A stretch of DNA of 64,000 nt from Pseudomonas fluorescens (GTDB lineage: Bacteria > Pseudomonadota > Gammaproteobacteria > Pseudomonadales > Pseudomonadaceae): NCBI RefSeq assembly GCF_001902145.1, contig NZ_MRST01000012.1, forward strand, positions 17,283-81,282. Direction: 5' to 3'. Under the pieces are notes generated by a model that was not told where the DNA came from, did no database searches, and saw only the letters and a list, made by a program, of their open reading frames with translations. The position numbers and the translations under genes were made by a program. Position 1 is the stretch's first letter; every line of letters begins with the position of its first letter. Positions 40,488-48,352 of the stretch are shown piece by piece.

Positions 40488-40549
40488 GAGTTGATACTCT
40501 CACAGGGGTTGCGCAATAGTCAGTTGATGTTAATATCAACCGCGAGTTG
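40481..40549. promoter_or_regulatory. CI/Cro operator array (OR)
   Basis: CAACC-ATG-AGTTG at 40481-40493 (covers the cI start codon) and CAACC-GCG-AGTTG at 40537-40549, with a degenerate middle element GGTTGCGCAATAGTCAGTTG near 40507-40526. Matches the array at 38112-38149. Confidence 0.78.
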
Positions 40550-40552
40550 ATA
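40524..40552 (+). promoter_or_regulatory. Rightward early promoter (PR-like) for cro
   Basis: -35 TTGATG (40524-40529), 17-base spacer, -10 TTGATA (40547-40552). The operator at 40537-40549 lies between and over these elements, so CI binding would block it. Confidence 0.65.
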
Positions 40553-40565
40553 AATGGAGGTTGCC

Positions 40566-40826
40566 ATGTTGGACCCCGCAGATTTTCCGAATGCCATCGC
40601 GTTCGCATTTGAAGCTGTAGGCGGCATAGGTGCCGCCGCCAAGGTGTGTGAAAGGAGTTATCAGGCGCTCAATAAATGGCGCTTGTCCGCCAGCCTTCCG
40701 CGCACCGATTACACCGGTGAAACGCATTATGCAAAACGCTTAGCAACCGCTGCAGAGCTGAAGGGCAACGCCTTTGACGCTACCTGGCTTCTCGATGCTT
40801 CGGCCCCGCAGAAAGCTGCTGCATAG
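40566..40826 (+). CDS. Cro-like regulator (YdaS family layout)
   Basis: 86 residues, first rightward gene. FPNAIAFAFEAVGGIGAAAK, VCERSYQALNKWRLSASLPR and TDYTGETHYAKRLATAAELK give the helix-turn-helix of YdaS/Cro-like proteins. Start ATG 40566 with GGAGG at 40556-40560. Divergent from cI across the operator array, so the expected antagonist of CI. Confidence 0.85.
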   Translation: MLDPADFPNAIAFAFEAVGGIGAAAKVCERSYQALNKWRLSASLPRTDYTGETHYAKRLATAAELKGNAFDATWLLDASAPQKAAA

Positions 40827-41154
40827 AAAGAAAAAAGGCGACCCAAGGGCCGCCCAGTTCCTCCCGGCACACACCACCACAGTGCTGTCGGGTCGCGACG
40901 AAGGTAGGAGGGCACACCACATGCAAACCACCTCCCTTTATCGCGCTGCCAAGACACGGATGTCTTGGGTTGCTGCCTTTTCCACCACAGATTAGGCAGC
41001 TGTTGCGCCAGAGGTGAGCAACGGATTGTTCGCCTCGGCACGGTGCCGGTTTCGATCCCTAGATCTAGCCGGCGTTTGGGCCCTTTCAAGCCACGCGGCA
41101 AATGTATCACCACTACACGTCGCGGGGCACTGGCAACTTAGTAGGATTAATGCC
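40827..41154. other. cro-to-CII intergenic region
   Basis: 328 bases. Contains a minus-strand terminator (listed), and a 24-codon frame from ATG 40921 (MQTTSLYRAAKTRMSWVAAF, stop 40993-40995) behind AGGAGG at 40906-40911, too short to call with confidence. No other signal seen. Confidence 0.5.
40831..40855 (-). terminator. Leftward terminator beyond cro
   Basis: On the minus strand GGCGGCCC-TT-GGGTCGCC followed by TTTTTT. It would stop leftward transcripts before they run antisense into cro and the cI switch. As a plus-strand structure it lacks the T-run. Confidence 0.55.
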
Positions 41155-41673
41155 ATGAGCCGAGTAGCTTTAAGCTGTGTTGATCGAGCGCAAAAGGAAG
41201 TACTGACGCTCGAATTAGCCCTGTACCACGCCGCACGGGACTATCCCGGCGGTGCCGCAGCAATCGCCGCCACCACCGGCCGCAATGCCACCACGCTGCA
41301 GCACAAGTTGTCTCCCACACATCCTTCGCACACCGTCAACATCCAGGAGTTCGGCGAGATCCTCGAACTGACCAAGGATCGCCGCATTCTCGATGCGGTG
41401 CACGCCCTTGTCGGCGACACGATCTGGCAGGAACTGGCTGAGGCGTACACCAACGACATGCCTGAGACCCTGACCAAGGGTATCGCCATGTTTTTCCGGC
41501 AGGTCGCCGATTTGTCCGAAACCTGGGCCAAGCACATTGGCGACGGCAAGGTCGATGACCGTGAGCTGGCTGAGATACGCCAGTTGGTGTTTCGTGGCAT
41601 TCAGGGGTTGCTGGGCATGTACAACCGCGCCCGCTACGTCAACCAGACGACTTGTGGGGTGGAACGTGGCTGA
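41155..41673 (+). CDS. Phage regulatory protein CII family
   Basis: 172 residues. Matches the phage CII/YmfL-like family: LSCVDRAQKEVLTLELALYH, AARDYPGGAAAIAATTGRNA and TTLQHKLSPTHPSHTVNIQE. Members regulate the lysis-lysogeny choice. Start ATG 41155 with AGGA 8 bases upstream; the frame is open further upstream but that part has poor protein character. Next gene begins 8 bases before its stop. Confidence 0.85.
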   Translation: MSRVALSCVDRAQKEVLTLELALYHAARDYPGGAAAIAATTGRNATTLQHKLSPTHPSHTVNIQEFGEILELTKDRRILDAVHALVGDTIWQELAEAYTNDMPETLTKGIAMFFRQVADLSETWAKHIGDGKVDDRELAEIRQLVFRGIQGLLGMYNRARYVNQTTCGVERG

Positions 41674-41893
41674 TATCGCTGACTTCGCAAATGACCTGGT
41701 GCAAGAGCGCATTGATCAGGCCGTCGCTGCACGCTTGGCACTGATTTCCAACACGGCTCAGCATTCGCTGATGTTCTGTGACGAATGCGATGGCCCCATC
41801 CCCGAGGCCCGTCGTTTGGCACAGCCCGGTTGCACGCTCTGTATAGAGTGCAAGACCGTCGATGATCAGAGGGCTTCCCGTTATGCTCGATGA
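41666..41893 (+). CDS. TraR/DksA-type zinc finger protein
   Basis: 75 residues. DIADFANDLVQERIDQAVAA is the coiled-coil N-terminus and FCDECDGPIPEARRLAQPGC then TLCIECK forms a C-x2-C-x17-C-x2-C zinc finger. Phage TraR-like proteins bind RNA polymerase through its secondary channel and mimic DksA/ppGpp. Start GTG 41666 overlaps the CII-like gene by 8 bases; the end overlaps the primase by 11. Confidence 0.88.
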   Translation: MADIADFANDLVQERIDQAVAARLALISNTAQHSLMFCDECDGPIPEARRLAQPGCTLCIECKTVDDQRASRYAR

Positions 41894-44099
41894 TGTGATC
41901 AATCAGTTCGCTGACTATGGTCTTGAGCCCGCTCAACCCTTGGTATTTGGCAAGCTCACCCGCTGCAAAACCACCCAGGACAAAGGCAAGGAAAAAAACG
42001 GCTGGTACGTCATCCATGAACACCGTACCGAAAAAAACGAGGCGCTGATCTTCGGCAGCTTCGGTGACTGGCGTTCTGGCGAGACGCAGAAGATCAAGGT
42101 CAAACCCGGACGTATGAGCCCCGAGGAGCGCGAAGTCATGCGCGCTCGCCAGGAAGATGCCAAGCGCAAGGCTGCTGAGATCGCTGCCAATGCATCACGC
42201 CGAGCGGCCAACCGTGCTGCCGGCCTGTTCAAGCGAATGCCCGAAAAGGGTAAGAGCGTCTATCTGGATCGAAAGCAGATCGTTGGCTTCAAGGTTCGCT
42301 ATGCGCCACGTACTGGCGCATTTTTGGTGCCCATGTCCAACGTCCGCGACCAGATCGTCGGCCTGCAGGTGATCTTCCCCGCTAAGCAAGAAGACACTGG
42401 GCGGGATAAGCAGTACTGGCCGCCCGGTATGTCAAAAGAGGGCGCTTTTCACCTGATTGGCCCCCACCCAGAGCCTGGCGAACCGGTCCTGGTGTGTGAG
42501 GGCTACGCCACGGGCGCAAGCCTGCACATGGCGACTTCGCTCACTGTCGCCATCGCCTTCGATGCGGGCAACCTGCTGCCGGTCTCCAAGGCCATGCGCG
42601 AGCGTTTCCCCGGCTGTCCGCTGATCATCTGTCGCGATGACGACTGGAAAACCAAGCGCCCCAACGGTGACCCTTGGAACCCTGGCGAAGAGAAAGCCAA
42701 CAACGCCGCGCTGGTCGTCGGTGGTCAGGTGGTTGCCCCGATGTTCTCCGGCGAGCGTGAGATCAAGTGGACCGACTTCAACGACCTGCACGTCGCCGAG
42801 GGGTTGGAGGCCGTCCGCCGCCAGGTGCTTGCGGTGGTCAAGCCTCCTGCAGCGGGTGGCTGGAAGGATCAACTGGCCCGCACCGAAAATGGCTCCCTGA
42901 TCGCGCACATGCAAAACGTCGAGCTGATCCTGGGCAATGACGAACGCTGGGCCGGTGTCATCGGCTACAGCGTGTTCAGCTCCAAGATCGTCAAGCTGCG
43001 GTCTGCGCCCTTCGGCGGCGGTGCCGGCGACTGGGCCGACATTGACGACATGAGAGTAATGAAGTGGCTCGCGCAGCAGTACAACCTGCGGGTCAAAGCG
43101 TCCCATGTGATCGAGGCGGTCAGCGTGGTTGCCCACGACCATGCCTTCCACCCGGTGCGCGAGTACCTGGAGAAGCTGGAATGGGATCGCGTGCCACGCA
43201 TTGAAACCTGGCTGACCGACGTGCTGGGCGTCCAGGCCAGTGAGTACTCGGCCAAGGTCGGTAAGCGCTGGCTCATCTCAGCGGTTGCCCGTGTGATGCG
43301 CCCAGGCTGCAAGGCCGACTCTGTGATGATCCTCGAAGGTGGGCAGGGCGCCGGTAAGTCCACGGCCATGGGCGTCCTCGGTGGCGAGTGGTTCATGGAT
43401 ACGCCTTTTGCCCTCGGTGACAAAGACAGCTTCCAGGCGATTCGCGGCAAGTGGATCGTCGAGCTGGGCGAACTGGACAGCTTCAACAAGGCGGAAAGCA
43501 CCAAGGCCAAACAGTTCTTCTCCGCTTCCACCGACACCTACCGCGAGAGCTACGGCCGCAGAACGAATGACGTGCCACGCCAGTGTGTTTTTGTGGGCAC
43601 CACCAACCAAGAGGAATACCTCAAGGACGCCACGGGCAACCGTCGTTACTGGCCGGTGTTCTGCAACAAGGTCGATCTGGAGCAACTTCGCGAGATCCGC
43701 GATCAGCTGTGGGCTGAGGCGCTGTTCTGCTTTGAAGCGGGCGATATCTGGTGGGTGAATAAGGACGAATCCAAGATGTTCGCCGAGGCGCAAGACGAGC
43801 GCTTTGTGGTGGATGAATGGGAGGGGCCAATCCTGGCCTGGATGGAAGAGTCGCAGATCGGGGAGACCGCTACCGGCAACGAGATCCTGACCCAGGCGCT
43901 GAAGCTGGACTTCGGACATTGGGGCAAGCCCGAGCAGATGCGGGTCGGGGCGATCATGCATCGGTTGGGTTGGCGCAAGCGGCGTATGCCCGCGCTGCCA
44001 AAAAGCGGCGTGCGGCCTTGGGCCTATGAAAAGCCTGCGGGGTGGGGGCGTGCGTCTGCGTTGCAGCAGGCGGTGATCGAGGAGCCTTGCTTTGATTAA
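41883..44099 (+). CDS. Fused phage primase (Toprim) and VapE-type helicase
   Basis: 738 residues, main replication protein. N-terminal DNA-binding/zinc-less primase part; Toprim core with PVLVCEGYATGASLHMATSL (Glu206) and PLIICRDDDWKT (Asp pair). C-terminal superfamily-3-like VapE/VirE helicase with Walker A EGGQGAGKSTAMG (486-493) and Walker B-like WIVELGELDSFNKAE; sensor region VFVGTTNQEEYLKDATGNRR. ATG 41883. Phages of this type start bidirectional replication at sites near this gene. Confidence 0.92.
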   Translation: MLDDVINQFADYGLEPAQPLVFGKLTRCKTTQDKGKEKNGWYVIHEHRTEKNEALIFGSFGDWRSGETQKIKVKPGRMSPEEREVMRARQEDAKRKAAEIAANASRRAANRAAGLFKRMPEKGKSVYLDRKQIVGFKVRYAPRTGAFLVPMSNVRDQIVGLQVIFPAKQEDTGRDKQYWPPGMSKEGAFHLIGPHPEPGEPVLVCEGYATGASLHMATSLTVAIAFDAGNLLPVSKAMRERFPGCPLIICRDDDWKTKRPNGDPWNPGEEKANNAALVVGGQVVAPMFSGEREIKWTDFNDLHVAEGLEAVRRQVLAVVKPPAAGGWKDQLARTENGSLIAHMQNVELILGNDERWAGVIGYSVFSSKIVKLRSAPFGGGAGDWADIDDMRVMKWLAQQYNLRVKASHVIEAVSVVAHDHAFHPVREYLEKLEWDRVPRIETWLTDVLGVQASEYSAKVGKRWLISAVARVMRPGCKADSVMILEGGQGAGKSTAMGVLGGEWFMDTPFALGDKDSFQAIRGKWIVELGELDSFNKAESTKAKQFFSASTDTYRESYGRRTNDVPRQCVFVGTTNQEEYLKDATGNRRYWPVFCNKVDLEQLREIRDQLWAEALFCFEAGDIWWVNKDESKMFAEAQDERFVVDEWEGPILAWMEESQIGETATGNEILTQALKLDFGHWGKPEQMRVGAIMHRLGWRKRRMPALPKSGVRPWAYEKPAGWGRASALQQAVIEEPCFD

Positions 44100-44457
44100 G
44101 CGAATCGATGAGATGCTCAAACTGTGGGCGCAGGATCTGCATTCGCCTGTGCCAGACGGTGCTGGCGGGCCGAGTGGCGGCAACATGATCGCCATGCTGA
44201 TGGAGTGCAAAGGTGAGTTGATACGCGGCACGCGCGGAAGTCGGGTGCTGCTGGATGAATCGGCGGATATCGAGCTGATCGTCAACAAGCACTTGGCGCC
44301 CGAGCTGGCCCTAGTGGTGATGGAACACTACTGCAACCACGAAAGCTTCCTCTCACAGAAAATGCTTCATTGCGGTTGCAGCGCGCCGACCTATTACCGT
44401 CGGCTACACGATGCCCATGTATCTATCGCCGGCATGCTGATGGGGAAGGCTGCATGA
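44092..44457 (+). CDS. Phage late regulator-like protein
   Basis: 121 residues. C-terminal ALVVMEHYCNHESFLSQKML, HCGCSAPTYYRRLHDAHVSI has the sigma-region-4-like layout of Q/ArpU-type late transcription regulators found just before lysis and packaging genes. A terminator lies 480 bases downstream, just before the holin, as expected for antitermination control. Overlaps the primase-helicase by 8 bases. The function is inferred from position and this weak similarity. Confidence 0.55.
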   Translation: MIKRIDEMLKLWAQDLHSPVPDGAGGPSGGNMIAMLMECKGELIRGTRGSRVLLDESADIELIVNKHLAPELALVVMEHYCNHESFLSQKMLHCGCSAPTYYRRLHDAHVSIAGMLMGKAA

Positions 44458-44481
44458 TCCTCGGCGTCACTCCGCATACCT

Positions 44482-44756
44482 CTGTCCTACTGTCCCGCCT
44501 TGTCCGGCTGCCATTACGCGCAGTTGGACAGGCGCAGGCCGCGCCGTTGCTGGGCTGTCCTACTGTCCAACCTTTACCCGCCCCACGCACACATGAGCAT
44601 AGTGGGCACGTAGTCGCGCCCATGGCGCGCACGCGTGCTTTTAAATTTCTCTCTATACACAAGAGAAAAGTAAAAACGGTAGGACAGTAGGGCAGAGCCC
44701 CGTATTTAGGCGCCTGTAGCTGTCCTACTTCAATCCAGAATAGTGGGACAAGTAAG
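44482..44756. repeat. Iteron-like cluster, candidate replication origin
   Basis: CTGTCCTACTGTCC at 44482-44495 and again at 44555-44568; an inverted near-copy GGACAGTAGGGCA at 44682-44694; partial copies CTGTCCTACTTC (44720-44731) and GTGGGACAAGTAAG (44743-44756). They flank an AT-rich stretch and lie just after the primase-helicase. An origin role is inferred. Confidence 0.5.
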
Positions 44757-44940
44757 ACGGGGCACCAGAAGCGATAGCCGATTGAATGCGTTATCCCTCC
44801 GTTGCACCTGCGTCATACCCGTATGGCACCCGTATTGCTCCATGGCATTAAAACCTGCTTGCTGCCATGATAATCCACCTGTAAAAAGTACCCATCTTCG
44901 ATAGGTGCGACCGCAAGCAGCGGGACACACCACCACACTG

Positions 44941-44966
44941 AACCCGGCCATTGCGCCGGGTTTTTG
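44941..44966 (+). terminator. Terminator between regulator and holin
   Basis: AACCCGGC-CATTGC-GCCGGGTT then TTTTTG. It precedes the holin start by 19 bases; a late antiterminator would have to read through it. Confidence 0.8.
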
Positions 44967-44984
44967 CGTTTATGGGGTAGGGCG

Positions 44985-45329
44985 ATGACGAACGAGCAGC
45001 AAGCGCTTATTGATATGCCGATCTGGATGGTGATCGTACTGTCCCTGGTCGGCGGCATATCCGGCGAGGCATGGCGCGCCGACAAAGCGGGGGTAAGCGG
45101 CTGGTCCTTGATACGCCGCTTGCTCCTTCGGTCCGGGGCCTGCGTGGTCTGCGGACTTTCCACCATGATGTTGCTGCACGCTTCGGGCATGTCGGTTCTG
45201 GCGGCAGGGAGCATCGGATGTCTCACCGCGATGGCCGGCGCCGATGTCGCCATCGGGCTGTATGAACGCTGGGCCGCCAAGCGGTTGGGCGTGTGCGATC
45301 TGCCGCCCTCGGGCAACGGTCAGGCATGA
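44985..45329 (+). CDS. Phage holin
   Basis: 114 residues with three hydrophobic stretches: PIWMVIVLSLVGGISGEAW (about 18-36), SGACVVCGLSTMMLLHASGM and SVLAAGSIGCLTAMAGADVA, a charged C-terminus, and the length and layout of Pseudomonas phage holins (superfamily III-like). It would form pores at the end of the lytic cycle. Start ATG 44985 with GGGTAGGG upstream. No endolysin gene is in this window. Confidence 0.85.
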   Translation: MTNEQQALIDMPIWMVIVLSLVGGISGEAWRADKAGVSGWSLIRRLLLRSGACVVCGLSTMMLLHASGMSVLAAGSIGCLTAMAGADVAIGLYERWAAKRLGVCDLPPSGNGQA

Positions 45330-45534
45330 TGCGCTAGAGGCCACGGAGTACGTGGCTTGTAGCGGCACGCGTCAAAATGGCGCGCCGAAAGTCGCCGGGG
45401 ACCCTGGCGGCATTCGAGGGACACGGGGCATGAAACCCGCGGGAAAGCGTTAGCGGCAGGGCTGCCAGCTTACTGAAATTCAATCCATTGAAATTGAAAG
45501 GTTTCCATTGAAAAGCCGTTGAAAAGGAGGGCTT
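45330..45534. other. Candidate packaging (cos) region upstream of terminase
   Basis: 205 bases between holin and small terminase, where lambda has cos. AAGTCGCCGGGGACCCTGGC at 45389-45408 has partial two-fold symmetry and resembles cosN-like sequence; TTGAAA repeats follow (45480-45525). Only position and a weak sequence likeness support this. Confidence 0.35.
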
Positions 45535-46140
45535 ATGACGGATCCACTGTTCCTGTCTAAAAGCGCTTTCGCGGTTCGCATCGGCAGGACGCCGAGCTAC
45601 ATCACCTGGCTCAAAGGCAACAACCGGCTGGTGCTGTCGCCGGATGGCAAGAAGGTCGACGTGCTGGCAACCGAAGCGCTGATCCTCGAAACCGCCGACC
45701 CCAGCAAGGCGGCCGTCGCGGCTCGCCACCAGCAGGACCGGCTCCAGCGTGACGTTTACAGCCAACTGTCCCCCATGGTCGAGCCGACTAACACGGCTGC
45801 GCCGCCGCAGCCTGCTGGCGCGAAGAGCGGGCAACCTGACTTCCAGAAGGCCCGTGCACACCGCGAGTACTACCTGGCCCAGTTGGCCGAGGCCGAGTTT
45901 CACAAGGTGCAGGGCTCGCTGGTGGACATGAAGGCGGTCACCACCGGGGCCTACAACGCCGGACGCATGCTGCGCGATCAACTGCTCAGCATGCCCCCGC
46001 AACTGGCCCCTGAACTGGCGGCGATGACTGACCCTTGGGAAATTGAACAGCACCTGACCAAGGCGCTACGGCTGTCTCTGGAAGAGGCCGAGCGCATGTC
46101 TGCGGCCGACCTTGAACGCGATCTGATCACTACGAGTTAA
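45535..46140 (+). CDS. Terminase small subunit (Nu1-like)
   Basis: 201 residues. N-terminal winged-helix DNA-binding region (LSKSAFAVRIGRTPSYITWL, KGNNRLVLSPDGKKVDVLAT), then a coiled region AHREYYLAQLAEAEFHKVQG typical of lambda Nu1-type terminases. It recognises the packaging site for the GpA subunit. GGAGG at 45526-45530 before ATG 45535; 3 bases separate it from the large subunit. Confidence 0.85.
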   Translation: MTDPLFLSKSAFAVRIGRTPSYITWLKGNNRLVLSPDGKKVDVLATEALILETADPSKAAVAARHQQDRLQRDVYSQLSPMVEPTNTAAPPQPAGAKSGQPDFQKARAHREYYLAQLAEAEFHKVQGSLVDMKAVTTGAYNAGRMLRDQLLSMPPQLAPELAAMTDPWEIEQHLTKALRLSLEEAERMSAADLERDLITTS

Positions 46141-46143
46141 CCC

Positions 46144-48144
46144 ATGCAAACGGAAAAACCTGACGGCGCTGAGGTGTACCGTGAGGCGTATTTCCGTGGG
46201 CTGCGTCCAGACCCCAGCCTGTGGGTGGACGAGTGGGCCGACGAGTACATGCGCATCCCGCGTGATACCGGCGCCGCCGAGCCAGGGAAATATCGCACCG
46301 TGCGTACACCCTACGCACGCGAGCCGATGCGGTGTCTGTCACCGGCTCACCCGTGCAAGCGCGTAGTGACCATGGTCGCCTCGCAGTTGATGAAAACCCA
46401 GATCGCCTTGAACTGGATCGGCGCGCTGATCCACATGGTGCCGTCGAACATTCTCACGCTGCTGCCCAGCCTGGGCCTGGCAAAGCGGGTGTCGTCACGG
46501 ATCGGCAAGACCATCAAGGCTACCCCGGTGCTGCGTGAACGAGTGGCGGCAAGTCGCTCGCGGGATTCGCGCAACACCATGGACACCAAGGAGTTCGAAG
46601 GCGGCTCGCTGTACGTCACCACCGCCGGCTCTGCGGCCAACTTGGCCGAGCTGTCGGCGCGCTACGTGTACGGCGATGAGATCGACCGCTGGGAAGTCGA
46701 CGTAGGCGAAGAGGGTGACCCCATCGAGCTGGCAGAAACGCGGGGCAGTACCTTCGGCCGCAATGCGAAGTTCTACTTCTCCAGTTCGCCGACGATCAAG
46801 GGCGCCTCGCGTATCGACGATCTGTTCGAGGGTAGCGACCAGCGTTACTACTACGTGCCGTGCCCGACTTGTGGGCACATGCAGACCCTGGAATGGGAGC
46901 GGCTGCATTACTCCCAGGACTTCAGCGTGGTGCATTACGAGTGCGCCGGGCCTGACTGCGACGTGTTGATCGAGGAGCACCACAAGGGCGATATGCTTGC
47001 CCGTGGTGAGTGGCGCGCCCATGCCAAGGGCGATGGCGAGACGGTCGGCTTCCACCTCAACGCGCTGTATTCACCGTTGGGTTGGACGGGCTGGAAGTCG
47101 CTGGCAAAGCAATTCGAAAAGGCGAAAAAGGCCCAGGCCAAAGGCGACCTTGAGCCCATGCAGGTGTTCTACAACACCCGTCTGGCTAAGGTGTGGGACA
47201 GCGCGCAAGAGCAGACCAAGGCATCGGTACTGATCGAGCGGGCGCGCCGGGAAGGGTTCTCCCTCGGTGCGATGCCCGCTGCCGTAATGATGATCACGGG
47301 CGCTGTCGACGTACAGGCCGACCGCCTGGAGTTCATGGCAATGGGCTGGGGCGTCGGCATGGAGCGCTGGGTTATTGATCACCGTGTGATCGCGGGCGAC
47401 CCTTCGGACGAACGCACCTGGGCGGTACTGGATGAACTGCTGAAAGAACGGTACCGGCACCCCTGCGGTGTCGGCTTGGGCATTCTCGCGGTCGCCGTCG
47501 ACTCCGGCGGTCACCATACCGACGAGGTCTACCAGTTCTGCCGCGTGAGGCGCTGGCGCAACATCTTCGCCATCAAGGGCGCGAGCAAGCCCGGCAAGCC
47601 AGTGATCGCTCAGCGGCCGTCCATGGTTGATGTGACCTGGAAGGGCCAGACCGAACGCGGCGGCGCCGAGCTGTGGTTTGTCGGTACCGACACCGCAAAG
47701 GACTGGATCTACAACCGCTATCCGTTCGAGTCCGGCCCAGGTGCGCTGCACTTTGCCAACGACCTGCCGGACGAGTTCTTTGCCCAGTGCGTGGCCGAAC
47801 GCAAGGTCGCCAAGTACGTGCGGGGCCACAAGCGTATCGAGTGGATCAAGGGCAAGGCCGAGCGCAACGAAGCCCTCGACCTGATGGTGTATTGCCTGGC
47901 GATGGCGCATTACCTCGGCATCAACCGGTATCAGGAACACGACTGGGACCGGGTACGGAACTCGCTGGCACAGGCCGGTTTGTTCGATGAAAAGGTGGTC
48001 GCTGCTGAGCGTGTAACGGTTGCCCCACAGGCTACCGCGACACCGCAAGTTGCGCCGCAACCCGTTGCCCCGGTCGCCCAACCGCGACCCGCTGCACCCC
48101 CACAACGCCGCAGTTCCACCAGCGGTTACCTGAAGAGACGCTGA
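46144..48144 (+). CDS. Terminase large subunit (GpA family)
   Basis: 666 residues, DNA packaging motor and nuclease of the lambda GpA type. ATPase domain with the deviant Walker A region VVTMVASQLMKTQIALNW and Walker B-like ARYVYGDEIDRWEVDVGEEG; zinc-finger-like YVPCPTCGHMQTLEWERLHY; C-terminal nuclease domain with MITGAVDVQADRLEFMAMG and a final Pro/Ala-rich tail. ATG 46144. Confidence 0.93.
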   Translation: MQTEKPDGAEVYREAYFRGLRPDPSLWVDEWADEYMRIPRDTGAAEPGKYRTVRTPYAREPMRCLSPAHPCKRVVTMVASQLMKTQIALNWIGALIHMVPSNILTLLPSLGLAKRVSSRIGKTIKATPVLRERVAASRSRDSRNTMDTKEFEGGSLYVTTAGSAANLAELSARYVYGDEIDRWEVDVGEEGDPIELAETRGSTFGRNAKFYFSSSPTIKGASRIDDLFEGSDQRYYYVPCPTCGHMQTLEWERLHYSQDFSVVHYECAGPDCDVLIEEHHKGDMLARGEWRAHAKGDGETVGFHLNALYSPLGWTGWKSLAKQFEKAKKAQAKGDLEPMQVFYNTRLAKVWDSAQEQTKASVLIERARREGFSLGAMPAAVMMITGAVDVQADRLEFMAMGWGVGMERWVIDHRVIAGDPSDERTWAVLDELLKERYRHPCGVGLGILAVAVDSGGHHTDEVYQFCRVRRWRNIFAIKGASKPGKPVIAQRPSMVDVTWKGQTERGGAELWFVGTDTAKDWIYNRYPFESGPGALHFANDLPDEFFAQCVAERKVAKYVRGHKRIEWIKGKAERNEALDLMVYCLAMAHYLGINRYQEHDWDRVRNSLAQAGLFDEKVVAAERVTVAPQATATPQVAPQPVAPVAQPRPAAPPQRRSSTSGYLKRR

Positions 48145-48145
48145 T

Positions 48146-48352
48146 ATGTCGTTTACTCCGAAGCACCTCGAAGCCATCGAGCGCGCCATCGCACGCGGTG
48201 AAAAGACCGTGCGCTACAGCGACCGCACGGTGGAATACCGCTCCATCGACGAACTGCTCAAGGCCCGCGACGAGATCCGCACGTCGCTGACCAACGCCGC
48301 CGGGCCGCGCTCTCGCGTGATTCGGCTCATGCATGGAGGCAAGGGACTCTAA
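48146..48352 (+). CDS. Head-tail joining protein, gpW family
   Basis: 68 residues: FTPKHLEAIERAIARGEKTV, RYSDRTVEYRSIDELLKARD, a size and pattern matching lambda gpW, which sits at the portal opening and readies heads for tail attachment. 2 bases after terminase and overlapping the portal start by 1 base. Confidence 0.88.
   Translation: MSFTPKHLEAIERAIARGEKTVRYSDRTVEYRSIDELLKARDEIRTSLTNAAGPRSRVIRLMHGGKGL

Larger units (their letters stand above)
44458..44984. other. Non-coding region with repeated TGTCCTACTGTCC elements
   Basis: 527 bases between the late regulator-like gene and the holin. Contains the iteron-like cluster (44482-44756), an AT-rich stretch TTTTAAATTTCTCTCTATAC (about 44639-44658) and a terminator at 44941-44966. 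No credible gene; short open frames here have poor composition. Confidence 0.6.

Noticed and set aside
44370..44690. Open frame running into the iteron region
   Set aside because: Starts inside the regulator-like gene, has poor composition and no start signal.
44482..44756. Repeats as a CRISPR array
   Set aside because: Spacing is irregular, copies are inverted and partial, and no cas gene is nearby.
45244..45453. Open frame between holin and terminase
   Set aside because: Overlaps the holin in another frame and resembles no phage gene; the region is more likely packaging-site DNA.
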